64,000 nt of DNA from assembly GCA_016217545.1 (NCBI GenBank), contig JACRHT010000011.1, forward strand, positions 124,001 to 188,000, given 5' to 3'. The translations under genes were made by a program, and so were the position numbers. The notes under the pieces are model-generated. The model was not told the DNA's origin, ran no database searches, and saw nothing but the letters and a program-made list of their open reading frames with translations. The stretch's first letter is position 1. Every line of letters starts with the position of its first letter. Below, piece after piece: positions 1 through 7,901 of this stretch. Source of the stretch: Opitutia bacterium. Lineage in GTDB: Bacteria > Verrucomicrobiota > Verrucomicrobiia > Opitutales > Opitutaceae.

Positions 1-70
1 CACCCGCGAAAAGACCAAGGGCGCCTCCGCGCTCCAGCTCCTCGAGGGCACGTTCGCGAAGATGCGCTGA
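1..70 (+). CDS. C-terminal end of an unidentified protein (partial)
   Basis: An open frame enters from the left edge and ends in TGA at 68-70, giving a C-terminal tail of 22 residues that includes ASALQLLEGTFAKMR. The tail is too short for me to identify the family. A strong hairpin with a T-rich tail follows 24 bases later, which supports this being the real end of a transcribed gene. Confidence 0.55.
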   Translation, partial: TREKTKGASALQLLEGTFAKMR

Positions 71-93
71 AGATTTGCTCTAGTTACACCCGG

Positions 94-133
94 GAGCCGG
101 CGGCTGCTTGCGAGCACCGCCGGCTCTTTCTTT
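94..133 (+). terminator. Rho-independent terminator after the left-edge gene
   Basis: A perfect 10-bp stem, GAGCCGGCGG (94-103) with CCGCCGGCTC (117-126), closes a 13-base loop and is followed by TTTCTTT. It sits just downstream of the stop codon at 68-70 and upstream of adk. Confidence 0.85.
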
Positions 134-230
134 GGGCCCCCTGCAACCCGCGCCCAGCTTTGCGCAATCTGAGCCCAGCGAGCGCAGCGGCTCAGGCGCA
201 TAATTCGTCCGGCCTCACTGCTCGCCTTTC

Positions 231-983
231 ATGAACCTCCAGCACGATCGCTCGGCTTGGTTACACGGGCCACAGCATGCGTGTCAGACCACCCCTCCGC
301 ACGTGGTGCCACCGCGACGCCTTTTGCTTCTTGGCGCGCCCGGCGTTGGCAAGGGAACCCAAGCCTCACTCCTCTCGGCGGCACTCGGTGCGTGCCACCT
401 CTCGACGGGCGACATCTTCCGCCTCGCCCGCACCGCGCATCACGACCAACTCACACCCGCCATGCGCACCGCAGTGGAGCGCATGAGCCGCGGCGAACTG
501 GTGTCCGACGAAACCGTGCTGCAACTCGCGCGCGAACGCATGACCTGCCTCCGCTGCCGCGGCGGGTTCATCCTCGACGGCTTCCCGCGCACCGTGCCGC
601 AAGCCGCCGCGCTACAGGTGCTGCTCGACGGGGAACGCGTCACCGTCGACGCCGTCGTCAGCTACGAACTCAGCGAGCCCGAACTCGTCACGCGCATCGG
701 CGGCCGCCGCACCTGCCCCGTCTGCAAGGCGGTCTACCATGCCGAGCTGCGCCCGCCCAAATCCGAAGGCGTGTGCGACGTGTGCGGCACGCCGCTCATA
801 TTGCGCGAGGATGATCGCCCTGAAGCGGTGCACGTCCGCCAGCAAGCCTACCTTCAGGCGACGGCGCCGCTCTTCGACTTCTACTACGAACTCGGCCAGC
901 TCGTGCGCATCAGCGCCACCGGCTCGCCGGAGGAAGTCTTCGCACGGACCTCCGCCGCCTTGGCGGAACGCTGGCGCTCCTGA
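231..983 (+). CDS. adk: Adenylate kinase, zinc-LID type, standalone
   Basis: Reversible phosphotransfer ATP + AMP = 2 ADP in the cytoplasm. The 250-residue protein has the P-loop GAPGVGKGTQ (residues 35-44), STGD (58-61), the GFILDGFPRT AMP-site motif (112-121) and a LID with four zinc-ligand cysteines (CPVC at 162-165, CDVC at 182-185). It then has the DDRPEAVHVR arginine region. About 29 residues precede the core, so this start gives a longer N-terminus than usual; it is the only ATG in the region. The gene stands alone between a terminator and a convergent DoxX gene, far from the ribosomal operon where adk usually follows secY. A degenerate homologue occupies that slot at 58736-59203, so this copy is probably the working enzyme. 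Confidence 0.95.
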   Translation: MNLQHDRSAWLHGPQHACQTTPPHVVPPRRLLLLGAPGVGKGTQASLLSAALGACHLSTGDIFRLARTAHHDQLTPAMRTAVERMSRGELVSDETVLQLARERMTCLRCRGGFILDGFPRTVPQAAALQVLLDGERVTVDAVVSYELSEPELVTRIGGRRTCPVCKAVYHAELRPPKSEGVCDVCGTPLILREDDRPEAVHVRQQAYLQATAPLFDFYYELGQLVRISATGSPEEVFARTSAALAERWRS

Positions 984-995
984 GCGACGCCAGGG

Positions 996-1406
996 TTATT
1001 TCTTGTCGAAGCTGAACTTGCCCGCGCCTGCGATCAGCAACGCGAGATAGCCCGCGAGGTAGAGATAGGCGACTTCGCCGCTCATCGGTCCGCGCAGCGT
1101 CATGCCGTGAGCCATGAAGAAGGCCACCGCCATCGTCACCACCATGAAGAAGCTTGCCAGCCGCGTCCACAGGCCGATCGCCACCAGCAACGCGCAAACG
1201 AACTCCGCGAAGGTCACGAGCACGAACTCCGGCCACGCGCCCAAGCCCAGCATTGAGCGGTCGAACATGTTCTTTCCTGCCGCCAGCGCCGCGACCTTCC
1301 CCCAGCCGTGGAGAAACGCCATCGAGAGACCGAGCCACAGCCGGAGCACGAGCAGCGCGAGGTCCGCGCTGCGGGGAATGAATTCGAGGTGGAGGATTTT
1401 TTGCAT
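996..1406 (-). CDS. DoxX family membrane protein
   Basis: A 136-residue protein with four predicted membrane helices. It has the DoxX layout: a first helix around LALLVLRLWLGLSMAFLHG, the KVAALAAGKNMF segment, and GEVAYLYLAGYLALLIAGAGKFS at the C-terminus. The ATG at 1406 is preferred over a TTG 33 bases upstream because homologues begin just before the first helix. DoxX proteins are linked to thiosulfate or redox metabolism in some organisms, but the function here is not evident. It is convergent with adk (12 bases apart) and divergent from the VOC gene at 1517. Confidence 0.8.
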   Translation of the reverse strand: MQKILHLEFIPRSADLALLVLRLWLGLSMAFLHGWGKVAALAAGKNMFDRSMLGLGAWPEFVLVTFAEFVCALLVAIGLWTRLASFFMVVTMAVAFFMAHGMTLRGPMSGEVAYLYLAGYLALLIAGAGKFSFDKK

Positions 1407-1516
1407 GGAAAGGGACGACGCGCCCACACCGTGACGCAATCCGGGCCGGGCGCAAGCAGCTTAGTTGCGCACACAATTATTTTGCCTTCTCCGCGCTCCG
1501 GCCTTTTTTGGATCTG

Positions 1517-2008
1517 ATGAAATCCGCTCCCGCCATCGACGCCGGCGTCCGCATCGGCCACGTGCACCTGAAGGTCGCAAATCTGGAACGCGCCCTCGAG
1601 TTCTACTGCGGCGTGCTCGGTTTCCAATTGATGCAGCGCTACGGCGCGCAGGCAGCCTTCATCTCGGCGGGCGGCTACCATCACCACCTCGGTCTCAATA
1701 CCTGGGAAAGCCTCGGCGGATCGCCGCCGCCACCCGGCTCCACCGGCCTCTATCACACCGCCATCCTCTACCCCACCCGCCGCGCGCTGGCGGACGCGTT
1801 GCGTCGGCTTGCCGAGGCGGACTGGCCGCTCGACGGCGCTTCCGATCATGGGGTCAGCGAGGCGCTCTACCTGCGTGACCCCGACCAGAACGGCGTGGAA
1901 CTCTATCGCGATCGGCCGGAAGCCGAATGGCCGCGCACGCCCGCAGGCGAACTCGCGATGGTCACGCGTCCGCTGGATCTGCGCGGGCTCCTCGCCGAAC
2001 TCAAGTAA
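1517..2008 (+). CDS. VOC family (glyoxalase/dioxygenase-like) protein
   Basis: A 163-residue vicinal-oxygen-chelate protein. The first module starts IGHVHLKVANLERALEFYCGVLGFQ (metal-ligand His in the first strand). It contains YHHHLGLNTW, and LYHTAIL and DPDQNGVELYRDRP supply the second half-site (His and Glu). The pattern resembles catechol-2,3-dioxygenase-like proteins of the CatE type, but the substrate cannot be read from sequence. The ATG at 1517 is chosen over a TTG at 1508. It faces the minus-strand VOC/SRPBCC group, 3 bases from the SRPBCC stop. Confidence 0.85.
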   Translation: MKSAPAIDAGVRIGHVHLKVANLERALEFYCGVLGFQLMQRYGAQAAFISAGGYHHHLGLNTWESLGGSPPPPGSTGLYHTAILYPTRRALADALRRLAEADWPLDGASDHGVSEALYLRDPDQNGVELYRDRPEAEWPRTPAGELAMVTRPLDLRGLLAELK

Positions 2009-2011
2009 CGC

Positions 2012-2455
2012 TCACGCGCACAGGCGTCGCGCCGCATCCGGCCAACGCTCAGCCAACCCGGCCAGCCCGGACGCCAGCGCATCGCGCTGACGCTCGAAGG
2101 TGACGACGTCCTGTCCCGGCGCCTGCACGAGGTGGCAGCTCACGAGCGTCGCGCCATCCGGCCGGGCCCAAATCCGCAGCGGAATCGCCGCCAGCGGCTC
2201 AGCCTCATCGCCCACCCGGATATCAACCACCCCGGTGTGCGCGTCGGACTCCAGCTCGAGGAACAGATCACCACACGCGGTGAACGCCCGCCAGCCGCGA
2301 CGTGAAATCTCCAGCCGCTCGCAAAATCCCTTGGCCCAGCGCGGCAGGTTTTCCACGTCGGCGAGGAACCCGAACACTTGATCGCGACCGGCGGCGACCG
2401 TCACGTGCAGCGGCGCGACGAGCGCCGCATTGGCAGGAGAATGATGTCGGTTCAT
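2012..2455 (-). CDS. SRPBCC (START-like) family protein
   Basis: A 147-residue protein of the SRPBCC/polyketide-cyclase fold. An N-terminal strand, PLHVTVAAGRDQVFGFLADVENLPRWAKGF, is the typical start of these hydrophobic-ligand-binding proteins, and the C-terminal helix is Ala/Arg-rich (DALASGLAGLAERW). The ATG at 2455 overlaps the TGA of the upstream VOC gene in an ATGA arrangement, so translation is probably coupled. It is the last gene of the WYL-associated run. Ligand unknown. Confidence 0.8.
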   Translation of the reverse strand: MNRHHSPANAALVAPLHVTVAAGRDQVFGFLADVENLPRWAKGFCERLEISRRGWRAFTACGDLFLELESDAHTGVVDIRVGDEAEPLAAIPLRIWARPDGATLVSCHLVQAPGQDVVTFERQRDALASGLAGLAERWPDAARRLCA

Positions 2456-2826
2456 GGGACGTGGCGGTGATGGACGCACAGCGAATTGCCATCGGGATCG
2501 CTGACAATCGCCATGCGACAAACCCCGCTATCCATCGGATCAACGACGAATTTGACCTTGGCAGCACGCAGTGCCGCGACCGCCGCATCGAACTCCGCCA
2601 CCTCGAGCGCCACGGAGGGCCCATCCGGCGACGGCTTCCATTTCTCCGAGGCCATGTTGCTGATCGCGAGCGTGCCGGCACCGATATCGTATTCGATCCA
2701 GTGCCTGCCCTCGTGCTCGAAGACGGCGGTAGATCGCAACCCGAGCACCTGCTCGTAGAATGCGCGGGCGCGCGGGATGTCGGTGACCGGATAACCGGTG
2801 AAGGCGATGGCGGTGACTTGGAGCAT
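2452..2826 (-). CDS. VOC family protein
   Basis: A 124-residue single-module VOC protein: FTGYPVTDIPRARAFYEQVLGL at the N-terminus, HWIEYDIGAGTLAIS in the middle, and VSDPDGNSLCVHHR near the end. It is clearly paralogous to the next gene upstream (2832-3209), sharing the IAFT, RAFYEQVLGL, WIEYD, GPSVALEV and DPDGN positions. The start at 2826 lies 5 bases after that gene's stop, so the two are co-transcribed. Substrate unknown; lyase, resistance or non-enzymatic roles are all possible in this superfamily. Confidence 0.85.
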   Translation of the reverse strand: MLQVTAIAFTGYPVTDIPRARAFYEQVLGLRSTAVFEHEGRHWIEYDIGAGTLAISNMASEKWKPSPDGPSVALEVAEFDAAVAALRAAKVKFVVDPMDSGVCRMAIVSDPDGNSLCVHHRHVP

Positions 2827-2831
2827 GCGCT

Positions 2832-3209
2832 TCAGGAGTTGGTCTTGCGTTGATGGAGATAGATCGCGTTCCCGTCGGGATCCTGGATCGCGAAGCTGCG
2901 GCACGGCGGAAAATCGTTCGGGCCCCACACGAGCGGCACGCCCGCCGCGCGCAGGTTTGCCAGCGCTTCGTCGAAGTTCGTGATCTCCAGCGCCACGCCG
3001 GGGCTCGGCCCGCCGCTCAAGCCCGGCATCGGATACGTCGTCAACGCGAGCGCGCTTTCGCCGGTGTCGTATTCGATCCACCACATGCCCGGAGCGAATT
3101 CCATTTCCGAGCAAAGGGAGAGGCCGAGCGTCCGGCCGTAGAACTCGCGCGAGCGCGCAGGGTCCTTGATGTTGAAGATCGTGAAGGCGATTCCAGTGAC
3201 TTTGAGCAT
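2832..3209 (-). CDS. VOC family protein
   Basis: A 125-residue VOC protein with the motifs IAFTIFNIKDPARSREFYGRT, MWWIEYDTGESALAL, PGVALEITNFDEAL and QDPDGNAIYLHQR. It is the closest paralogue of the downstream gene at 2452-2826, indicating a local tandem duplication. It lies 31 bases downstream of the third VOC gene (3241-3612) and belongs to the same minus-strand run under the WYL regulator. No substrate can be assigned. Confidence 0.85.
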   Translation of the reverse strand: MLKVTGIAFTIFNIKDPARSREFYGRTLGLSLCSEMEFAPGMWWIEYDTGESALALTTYPMPGLSGGPSPGVALEITNFDEALANLRAAGVPLVWGPNDFPPCRSFAIQDPDGNAIYLHQRKTNS

Positions 3210-3240
3210 GGGGAGGGAGGGTTGCGGTTTGATCCTGCCG

Positions 3241-3612
3241 CTATCGGACCGCGGCGGGATCGAAATGAGGATTGTGGATCAATCCGAGGAGGTTGCCGAA
3301 CGGATCGCGCACGACCGCGCACACGATGCCGCCACCGACATCGGTCGGCGGATAGTGCGGCGTGGCTCCGCGCTCCAGCAGCGCGGCGTAGCTCGCGGCG
3401 ATATCGTCGACGCCCCACAGGGTGTGCGGCTCACCGGGAACCGCGGCTTTCCCCTCGGCCGGAAGAAGGCCGAGTTCAAAACCGCCCACGTTGAAACCCA
3501 CGTAGAACGGCTGGTCGAAATACGGCGTCAGTCCGGTGACAGCGGAATACCAGTTTTTCGCCGCGGCGAGATCCGCGACGGGATAGCCAATGCTGCGAAG
3601 TCCTTTGAGCAT
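3241..3612 (-). CDS. VOC family protein
   Basis: A 123-residue VOC protein beginning MLKGLRSIGYPVADLAAAKNWYSAVTGL, with YVGFNVGGFELGLLP and VRDPFGNLLGLIHNPHF. It is more distant from the other two minus-strand VOC genes than they are from each other. It starts 11 bases after the stop of the SnoaL-like gene, consistent with an operon. Function beyond family membership is not visible. Confidence 0.85.
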   Translation of the reverse strand: MLKGLRSIGYPVADLAAAKNWYSAVTGLTPYFDQPFYVGFNVGGFELGLLPAEGKAAVPGEPHTLWGVDDIAASYAALLERGATPHYPPTDVGGGIVCAVVRDPFGNLLGLIHNPHFDPAAVR

Positions 3613-3623
3613 GGGAGTGGAGG

Positions 3624-4118
3624 TCAGGCGCTGGGCTTCGGCTCCGGCGGCAACGGCAGCGACGCCTGGCCGAAGACGTATTTCCACCCGGCCGGAGTCC
3701 GCACGTAGGTGTCGCTGAACCAGACTTTGAAATCGAAAGCTTGGCCCTTCGCCGTGCCCTTGCACCACAACAGCGCGGTCACCACGGCGGTGTTGCCCCA
3801 GACGCGCACCTTCTGGGTGCCCGGCTCCTCGTCCTGCTTTTCGTAGACGCGTTCCTTGGTCCGCGCCGCCACGATGTGGTCTTCGCGGGTGAAGACGCGA
3901 CCGCGACCGGTGATCAGCACCATGTCGTCGGCAAGCATGTGAGCGATCGTGTCGGCGTCGTTGTTCTTCACCGCGAGTTGAAATGCCGTGTCGAGCGCCG
4001 CGACGGCGGCCGCATCTTCGTCGACCGACGCGGAGACGGCGGGCACGACGGCGAGAAACGCACCGGCGGCAAGGAGGCTGAGCAAGGGGGACGAACGGAG
4101 GACGTGGCGAGGAATCAT
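3624..4118 (-). CDS. Secreted SnoaL-like / DUF4440 (NTF2 fold) protein
   Basis: A 164-residue protein with an N-terminal signal peptide (hydrophobic stretch LLSLLAAGAFLAVVPAVSA, about residues 12-30), then an NTF2-like domain. The domain shows FQLAVKNNDADTIAHMLADDMVLITGRGRVFTRED followed by VRVWGNTAVVTALLW and TYVRTPAGWKYVFGQ. This is the usual layout of DUF4440/SnoaL-like proteins, several of which are isomerases or have no known activity. It is the first gene after the inverted repeat at 4140-4157 and probably heads the VOC/SRPBCC operon. Confidence 0.8.
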   Translation of the reverse strand: MIPRHVLRSSPLLSLLAAGAFLAVVPAVSASVDEDAAAVAALDTAFQLAVKNNDADTIAHMLADDMVLITGRGRVFTREDHIVAARTKERVYEKQDEEPGTQKVRVWGNTAVVTALLWCKGTAKGQAFDFKVWFSDTYVRTPAGWKYVFGQASLPLPPEPKPSA

Positions 4119-4139
4119 GCCTCACTCTACCAAGACCCA

Positions 4140-4157
4140 CTGACAACCCTATGTCAG
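4140..4157. promoter_or_regulatory. Candidate operator: CTGACA-N6-TGTCAG inverted repeat
   Basis: A perfect 6-bp inverted repeat with a 6-base spacer lies in the 85-base gap between the WYL regulator (ends 4204) and the SnoaL-like gene (starts 4118), 22 bases before the latter's ATG. Position and symmetry suit binding by a dimeric regulator such as the adjacent WYL protein. Binding is inferred. Confidence 0.5.
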
Positions 4158-4203
4158 GAACGTCGACCTGCGCTCCTACCGGACGAGTCCCCGTCCGGCG
4201 GGA

Positions 4204-5154
4204 TCAACGGTGCCGCTGCACGATGCGCTCCGCCTCGGCGCGCACCAGCTCGCGCAACTGCGGCGGCTCCAGCGCCTCCGCACTCGTGCCGAACGACAAC
4301 AGCCAGCGCGCCATCCATTCGAGCGAGACCGTGAACATCGAAAATTCCGCACCACCATCGCGCTGCTTTTCCTCCACGAGCGTCGCGTAGCTCTCGCGGC
4401 GCGCCTTCTCCTGCGCGAACTTCGCGAACCACACCCGCGCGGGAATCATGTCCGCCGTCGCCCCGCCGTAGGTGCGCATGTGTTCCGCAAGATTGAAGTC
4501 CGGCCGCGGCTCGAAACGGTCGCTCCGCAACTCGAGGCGCTTGATGCGATCGATGCGGAAATGCCGGAGGTCCGTCCGCAACCGGCACCACGCCACGAGA
4601 TACCACGAGCCGCCGTAGAACACGACGCCGAGCGGCTCGACGTCCCGTTGCGTCTCGTCGCGAGCGTTGCCGCGATACGTCATGCGCAGCACGCGCCGTT
4701 GCACGACGCCCTGTTGCACGGGCAGCAGCATCGGCTGCGTCGCCGGATCCTGGTTCGGCCCGAAGCCGCGTCCCACCACCAGCGTGCCGCGCACGAGTTT
4801 GTCCACGTGGTCCTGCGACTCGCGCGGCAACACGGCCCGCAGTTTGTCGAGCGCCGTCGTCATCGGCACATGCAACGAGGGATCGGTGAACTGTTTCACG
4901 AGCTCGCCGCCGACGAAAAGCGACGAGGCCTCCTCCCCCGTGAACATCACCGGCGGCAAGTGGTAGCCCTTCATCAGCGTGTAGCCGACGCCCGCCTCAC
5001 CAGCGATCGGCACGCCCGCCTCGCTCAACGCGGAGATGTCGCGGTAAACCGTTCGCTCCGTGACCTCGAAATGCTCCGCCAGTTCGCACGCGCGCACGAC
5101 GCGCCGCCCTTGCAGGTAGAGCACCATGGCGACGAGGCGATCGGTCCGGTTCAT
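4204..5154 (-). CDS. WYL-domain HTH transcriptional regulator (YafY type)
   Basis: A 316-residue DNA-binding regulator. An N-terminal winged HTH (about residues 1-58: [46 protein letters not shown]) is followed by a WYL domain ([21 protein letters not shown], about 180-200) and a C-terminal WCX-like part. The ATG at 5154 matches the usual family N-terminus; an upstream alternative would add a poorly conserved tail. YafY-type regulators often sit beside VOC and SRPBCC genes, and here the gene lies upstream of exactly such a run. The inverted repeat at 4140-4157 is a candidate binding site. Inducer unknown. Confidence 0.88.
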   Translation of the reverse strand: MNRTDRLVAMVLYLQGRRVVRACELAEHFEVTERTVYRDISALSEAGVPIAGEAGVGYTLMKGYHLPPVMFTGEEASSLFVGGELVKQFTDPSLHVPMTTALDKLRAVLPRESQDHVDKLVRGTLVVGRGFGPNQDPATQPMLLPVQQGVVQRRVLRMTYRGNARDETQRDVEPLGVVFYGGSWYLVAWCRLRTDLRHFRIDRIKRLELRSDRFEPRPDFNLAEHMRTYGGATADMIPARVWFAKFAQEKARRESYATLVEEKQRDGGAEFSMFTVSLEWMARWLLSFGTSAEALEPPQLRELVRAEAERIVQRHR

Positions 5155-5247
5155 GTCCGGGTCAACTTGCCGCGACCGATGCGCCCCGGCCAGAACTTTC
5201 CCGCGCGCCCTGCCGCTGCCCCGGCGGCGCCAGCCGACGAACTCCAT

Positions 5248-5266
5248 TTTTGCGTAATACGCAAAA
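5248..5266. repeat. Odd-length palindrome with TAATA centre
   Basis: TTTTGCGTA, a single central A at 5257, then TACGCAAAA: a perfect 9+1+9 palindrome. It lies between the divergent WYL and tdk genes, 19 bases from a second, longer palindrome with the same TAATA centre. Confidence 0.7.
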
Positions 5267-5284
5267 TCGCGCGCCTGGCATCCT

Positions 5285-5321
5285 CCGAGCCAATTTGCCG
5301 TAATACGGCAAATTGGCTCGG
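5285..5321. repeat. 37-bp perfect palindrome with TAATA centre
   Basis: Two 18-base arms flank a central A at 5303. The left arm ends in AATTTGCCGTA and the right arm starts TACGGCAAATT. The 23-bp core recurs at 42178-42200 inside the nnr coding sequence, so this is a dispersed element and not only a local operator. It could also shape transcription of the divergent WYL and tdk genes. Confidence 0.8.
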
Positions 5322-5406
5322 GACGACTGGAGGGAAACGTGGCGCTGCGCGGAGCGCCGCTTTACGCAATTGCGCGCGGGCGGCGTCGCGCGTTGGATCG
5401 CCGCGC

Positions 5407-5988
5407 ATGTCGAAGGTCTATTTCTACTATTCGGCGATGAACGCCGGCAAATCCACCGTCCTGCTCCAGTCGAGCTACAACTACCGCGAGCGCGGCATGC
5501 ACACGCTGCTCTTTATCCCCGCGATCGACACGCGCGCGGGCGCGGGCCGCATCCAGTCGCGCATCGGCCTTTCCGCCGACGCGATGGCGCTGCAGCCGGA
5601 TGAAAACATCTTCACCCACGTCAAGGGCGCGCACGCCGCGCAACCCGTTGCCTGCGTGCTGATCGACGAGGCGCAATTCCTGACGCGCCCGCAGGTCGAA
5701 CAGCTCACCGACGTTTCCGATCGGCTCGGCATTCCCGTGCTCTGCTACGGCCTGCGCACGGATTTCCAGGGGCAACTGTTTCCCGGCAGCGCCGCGCTGC
5801 TCGCGCTGGCCGACAATCTCAGCGAGCTGAAAACCATCTGCCACTGCGGCCGCAAAGCCACGATGAACCTCCGCGTCGGCCCCGACGGCCGCGCCGTGAG
5901 GGAAGGCGCGCAGGTCGAGATCGGCGGCAACGAGCGCTACGTCGCGATGTGCCGGCGCCATTACAAGGACGCGCTGGCGCAGGCCTGA
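5407..5988 (+). CDS. tdk: Thymidine kinase (type II)
   Basis: Phosphorylates thymidine to dTMP in the salvage pathway. The 193-residue protein has an N-terminal P-loop, SAMNAGKST, the Walker B-like [10 protein letters not shown] with the catalytic Glu, and [15 protein letters not shown] (lasso/substrate region). The zinc-binding cysteines are in CHCGRKA and MCRRHY near the C-terminus. This layout matches E. coli-type Tdk (about 205 residues). The ATG at 5407 gives the canonical N-terminus, [14 protein letters not shown]. It is divergent from the WYL regulator across a region with two palindromes. Confidence 0.95.
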   Translation: MSKVYFYYSAMNAGKSTVLLQSSYNYRERGMHTLLFIPAIDTRAGAGRIQSRIGLSADAMALQPDENIFTHVKGAHAAQPVACVLIDEAQFLTRPQVEQLTDVSDRLGIPVLCYGLRTDFQGQLFPGSAALLALADNLSELKTICHCGRKATMNLRVGPDGRAVREGAQVEIGGNERYVAMCRRHYKDALAQA

Positions 5989-6264
5989 TTCCCGGCTTAG
6001 CCCCGGGCCGTTCGGCCTCAACCGGCGCTTGGCGGACCGAGATTCGCCGGCTGCGGAAAACGAAAATGCGCGCCGATCAGGCGGGTGTCGCCCCGCGGGC
6101 GCGACGCGCATCGTGTTGACCCTGTTCGGCTCCGGCAATTTTCCCGGCCGGAATCGCCGGCTCGCCGCCTCTGGCGGGACCGACGACCTGAGGATCGCCG
6201 CCTTCAATCAAGCCCTTTCCGAACCGATACGGGAAGAGGTCCCTCACCTTTCCTTATTCTTCCC

Positions 6265-7797
6265 ATGAGAAAACTCACCATCCCGCAGCGAATTCTAGCC
6301 GGCTTCGCCATTCTGCTGGTCGCCGCGGCCGGTGGCGGCGTGTTCGCTTACCTGCGTCTGCTCGAAGTCCGCGACGTCACCACCGTCGTCACGCGCGACG
6401 CCTTGCCGACGATCGACCTGCTCCGCCAGATCCAGAACAACGTCCAATCCAACGTCACCAACACCTACCAGCACGCCATCACGGACAATAGCGACCAAAA
6501 GCGCTTCACAGAAATCGAAGCCGAGATGAAGCGCGGCAGCGCCGCGATCACCGAGTGTTACCAGAAACTCGAAACGCTCCTCACCAGCCCCGAGGACAAG
6601 GCGTCCCTGCAGAAGATTCTCGCCGCCCGCGGCCGCTACACCTCCACCCGCGGTGAGCTCCTCAAGAAGAGCCGCGAACTCAACGGCGACCAAATGGGCC
6701 GCCTGCTCGATGAGCAACTCGTGCCGCGCCGCGACGAGTATCTCGACGCCATCGACGAACTCATGCTGCGCAAATCCGCCCTCGGTCAGGAGGCCAGCGT
6801 CACCGTCGACAACACCGTCCGCAGCTCGACCCGCCTCATCGCCATCGGCGTCTTCACCGCCATCATCGCGGGCGGATTGATCTCGTGGTGGATCATCCGC
6901 CTGACCTCCCGTGCACTGCGCGAAATCGCCGCGCAACTCGCCAGCGGTTCCGCCCAAGTCGCCACCGCTGCCACCCAGGTCAGCAGCTCCGCCCAGAACC
7001 TCGCCTCCGGCTCCAGCGAACAGGCCGCCTCTATCGAAGAGACCAGCGCCTCGCTCGAGGAGATTTCCTCGATGACCAAGCGCAACGCCGAGTCCGCCGC
7101 CCAAGCCAAGCAGCTCGCCAACGGCACGCGCCACGCCGCCGAGACCGGCGCCACCGACGTCACCGCCATGACCGACGCCATGGGCGCGATCAAGGTCTCC
7201 TCGGACAACATCGCCAAGATCATCAAGACGATCGACGAGATCGCTTTCCAGACCAACATCCTCGCGCTGAACGCCGCGGTCGAAGCCGCGCGCGCGGGCG
7301 AGGCCGGTGCCGGCTTCGCCGTCGTCGCCGAGGAGGTCCGCAACCTCGCGCAGCGCTCCGCCACCGCCGCCAAGGAGACCGCCGAGAAGATCGAAGACGC
7401 CATCTCCAAGAGCGCGCACGGCGCCGGCATCTCCGAGCGCTTGGCCAAGTCGCTCGATGAGATCGTCGGCAAGGCGCGCAAGGTCGACGACCTCGTCGCC
7501 GAGATCGCGCAGGCCTCGCAGGAGCAGTCCCAAGGCATCGGTCAGGTGCTGAACGCCGTCACCGAGATGGACAAGGTCACCCAGTCGAACGCCGCCAGCG
7601 CCGAGGAGTCCGCCGCCGCCGCCGAGGAACTCAACGCCCAGGCGCAACTGCTCGACGAGGCCGTGGCCCAGCTCGAAATCCTCGTCGAAGGCGAACGCCA
7701 CACCGCCGCCGCCGCGCACGAATCCGCGGCCGCCTCCGTCGCCGCCACCCGTCGCTCCGTCGCAAAGCCGGCGCGCGAACTGGCCGCGACGCACTGA
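6265..7797 (+). CDS. Methyl-accepting chemotaxis protein
   Basis: A 510-residue chemoreceptor signalling to CheA/CheW. TM1 spans about residues 8-30 ([19 protein letters not shown]) and TM2 about 190-212. Between them is a helical periplasmic four-helix-bundle-like domain of about 160 residues. The conserved hairpin tip, [42 protein letters not shown], is intact at about 325-365. A full HAMP domain with its GDL-type second half is not evident after TM2, and there is no C-terminal NWETF-type pentapeptide. The 276 bases upstream (5989-6264) are GC-rich with no clear promoter. No other chemotaxis genes are in the window. Confidence 0.92.
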   Translation: MRKLTIPQRILAGFAILLVAAAGGGVFAYLRLLEVRDVTTVVTRDALPTIDLLRQIQNNVQSNVTNTYQHAITDNSDQKRFTEIEAEMKRGSAAITECYQKLETLLTSPEDKASLQKILAARGRYTSTRGELLKKSRELNGDQMGRLLDEQLVPRRDEYLDAIDELMLRKSALGQEASVTVDNTVRSSTRLIAIGVFTAIIAGGLISWWIIRLTSRALREIAAQLASGSAQVATAATQVSSSAQNLASGSSEQAASIEETSASLEEISSMTKRNAESAAQAKQLANGTRHAAETGATDVTAMTDAMGAIKVSSDNIAKIIKTIDEIAFQTNILALNAAVEAARAGEAGAGFAVVAEEVRNLAQRSATAAKETAEKIEDAISKSAHGAGISERLAKSLDEIVGKARKVDDLVAEIAQASQEQSQGIGQVLNAVTEMDKVTQSNAASAEESAAAAEELNAQAQLLDEAVAQLEILVEGERHTAAAAHESAAASVAATRRSVAKPARELAATH

Positions 7798-7843
7798 GCA
7801 TCTCTTCCCTGCCGCTCGCCGCCGTCGGCTCGGCGCGGGCCAT

Positions 7844-7875
7844 AAAAAGCGCGAGCGCCGTCGCCGGTCGCTCGC
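7844..7875 (-). terminator. Rho-independent terminator of the CoA-transferase gene
   Basis: On the minus strand, GCGAGCG (7875-7869) pairs with CGCTCGC (7857-7851), followed by GC and a run of five T (7848-7844). It lies 26 bases after the stop of the gene ending at 7902. Confidence 0.8.
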
Positions 7876-7901
7876 GTTGCATTGGAAAAGTCAGCGGCGC
7901 G

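Noticed and set aside
5989-6264. A riboswitch upstream of the chemoreceptor gene
   Set aside because: The region is GC-rich and can form many stems, but I found no conserved core of a known riboswitch class.
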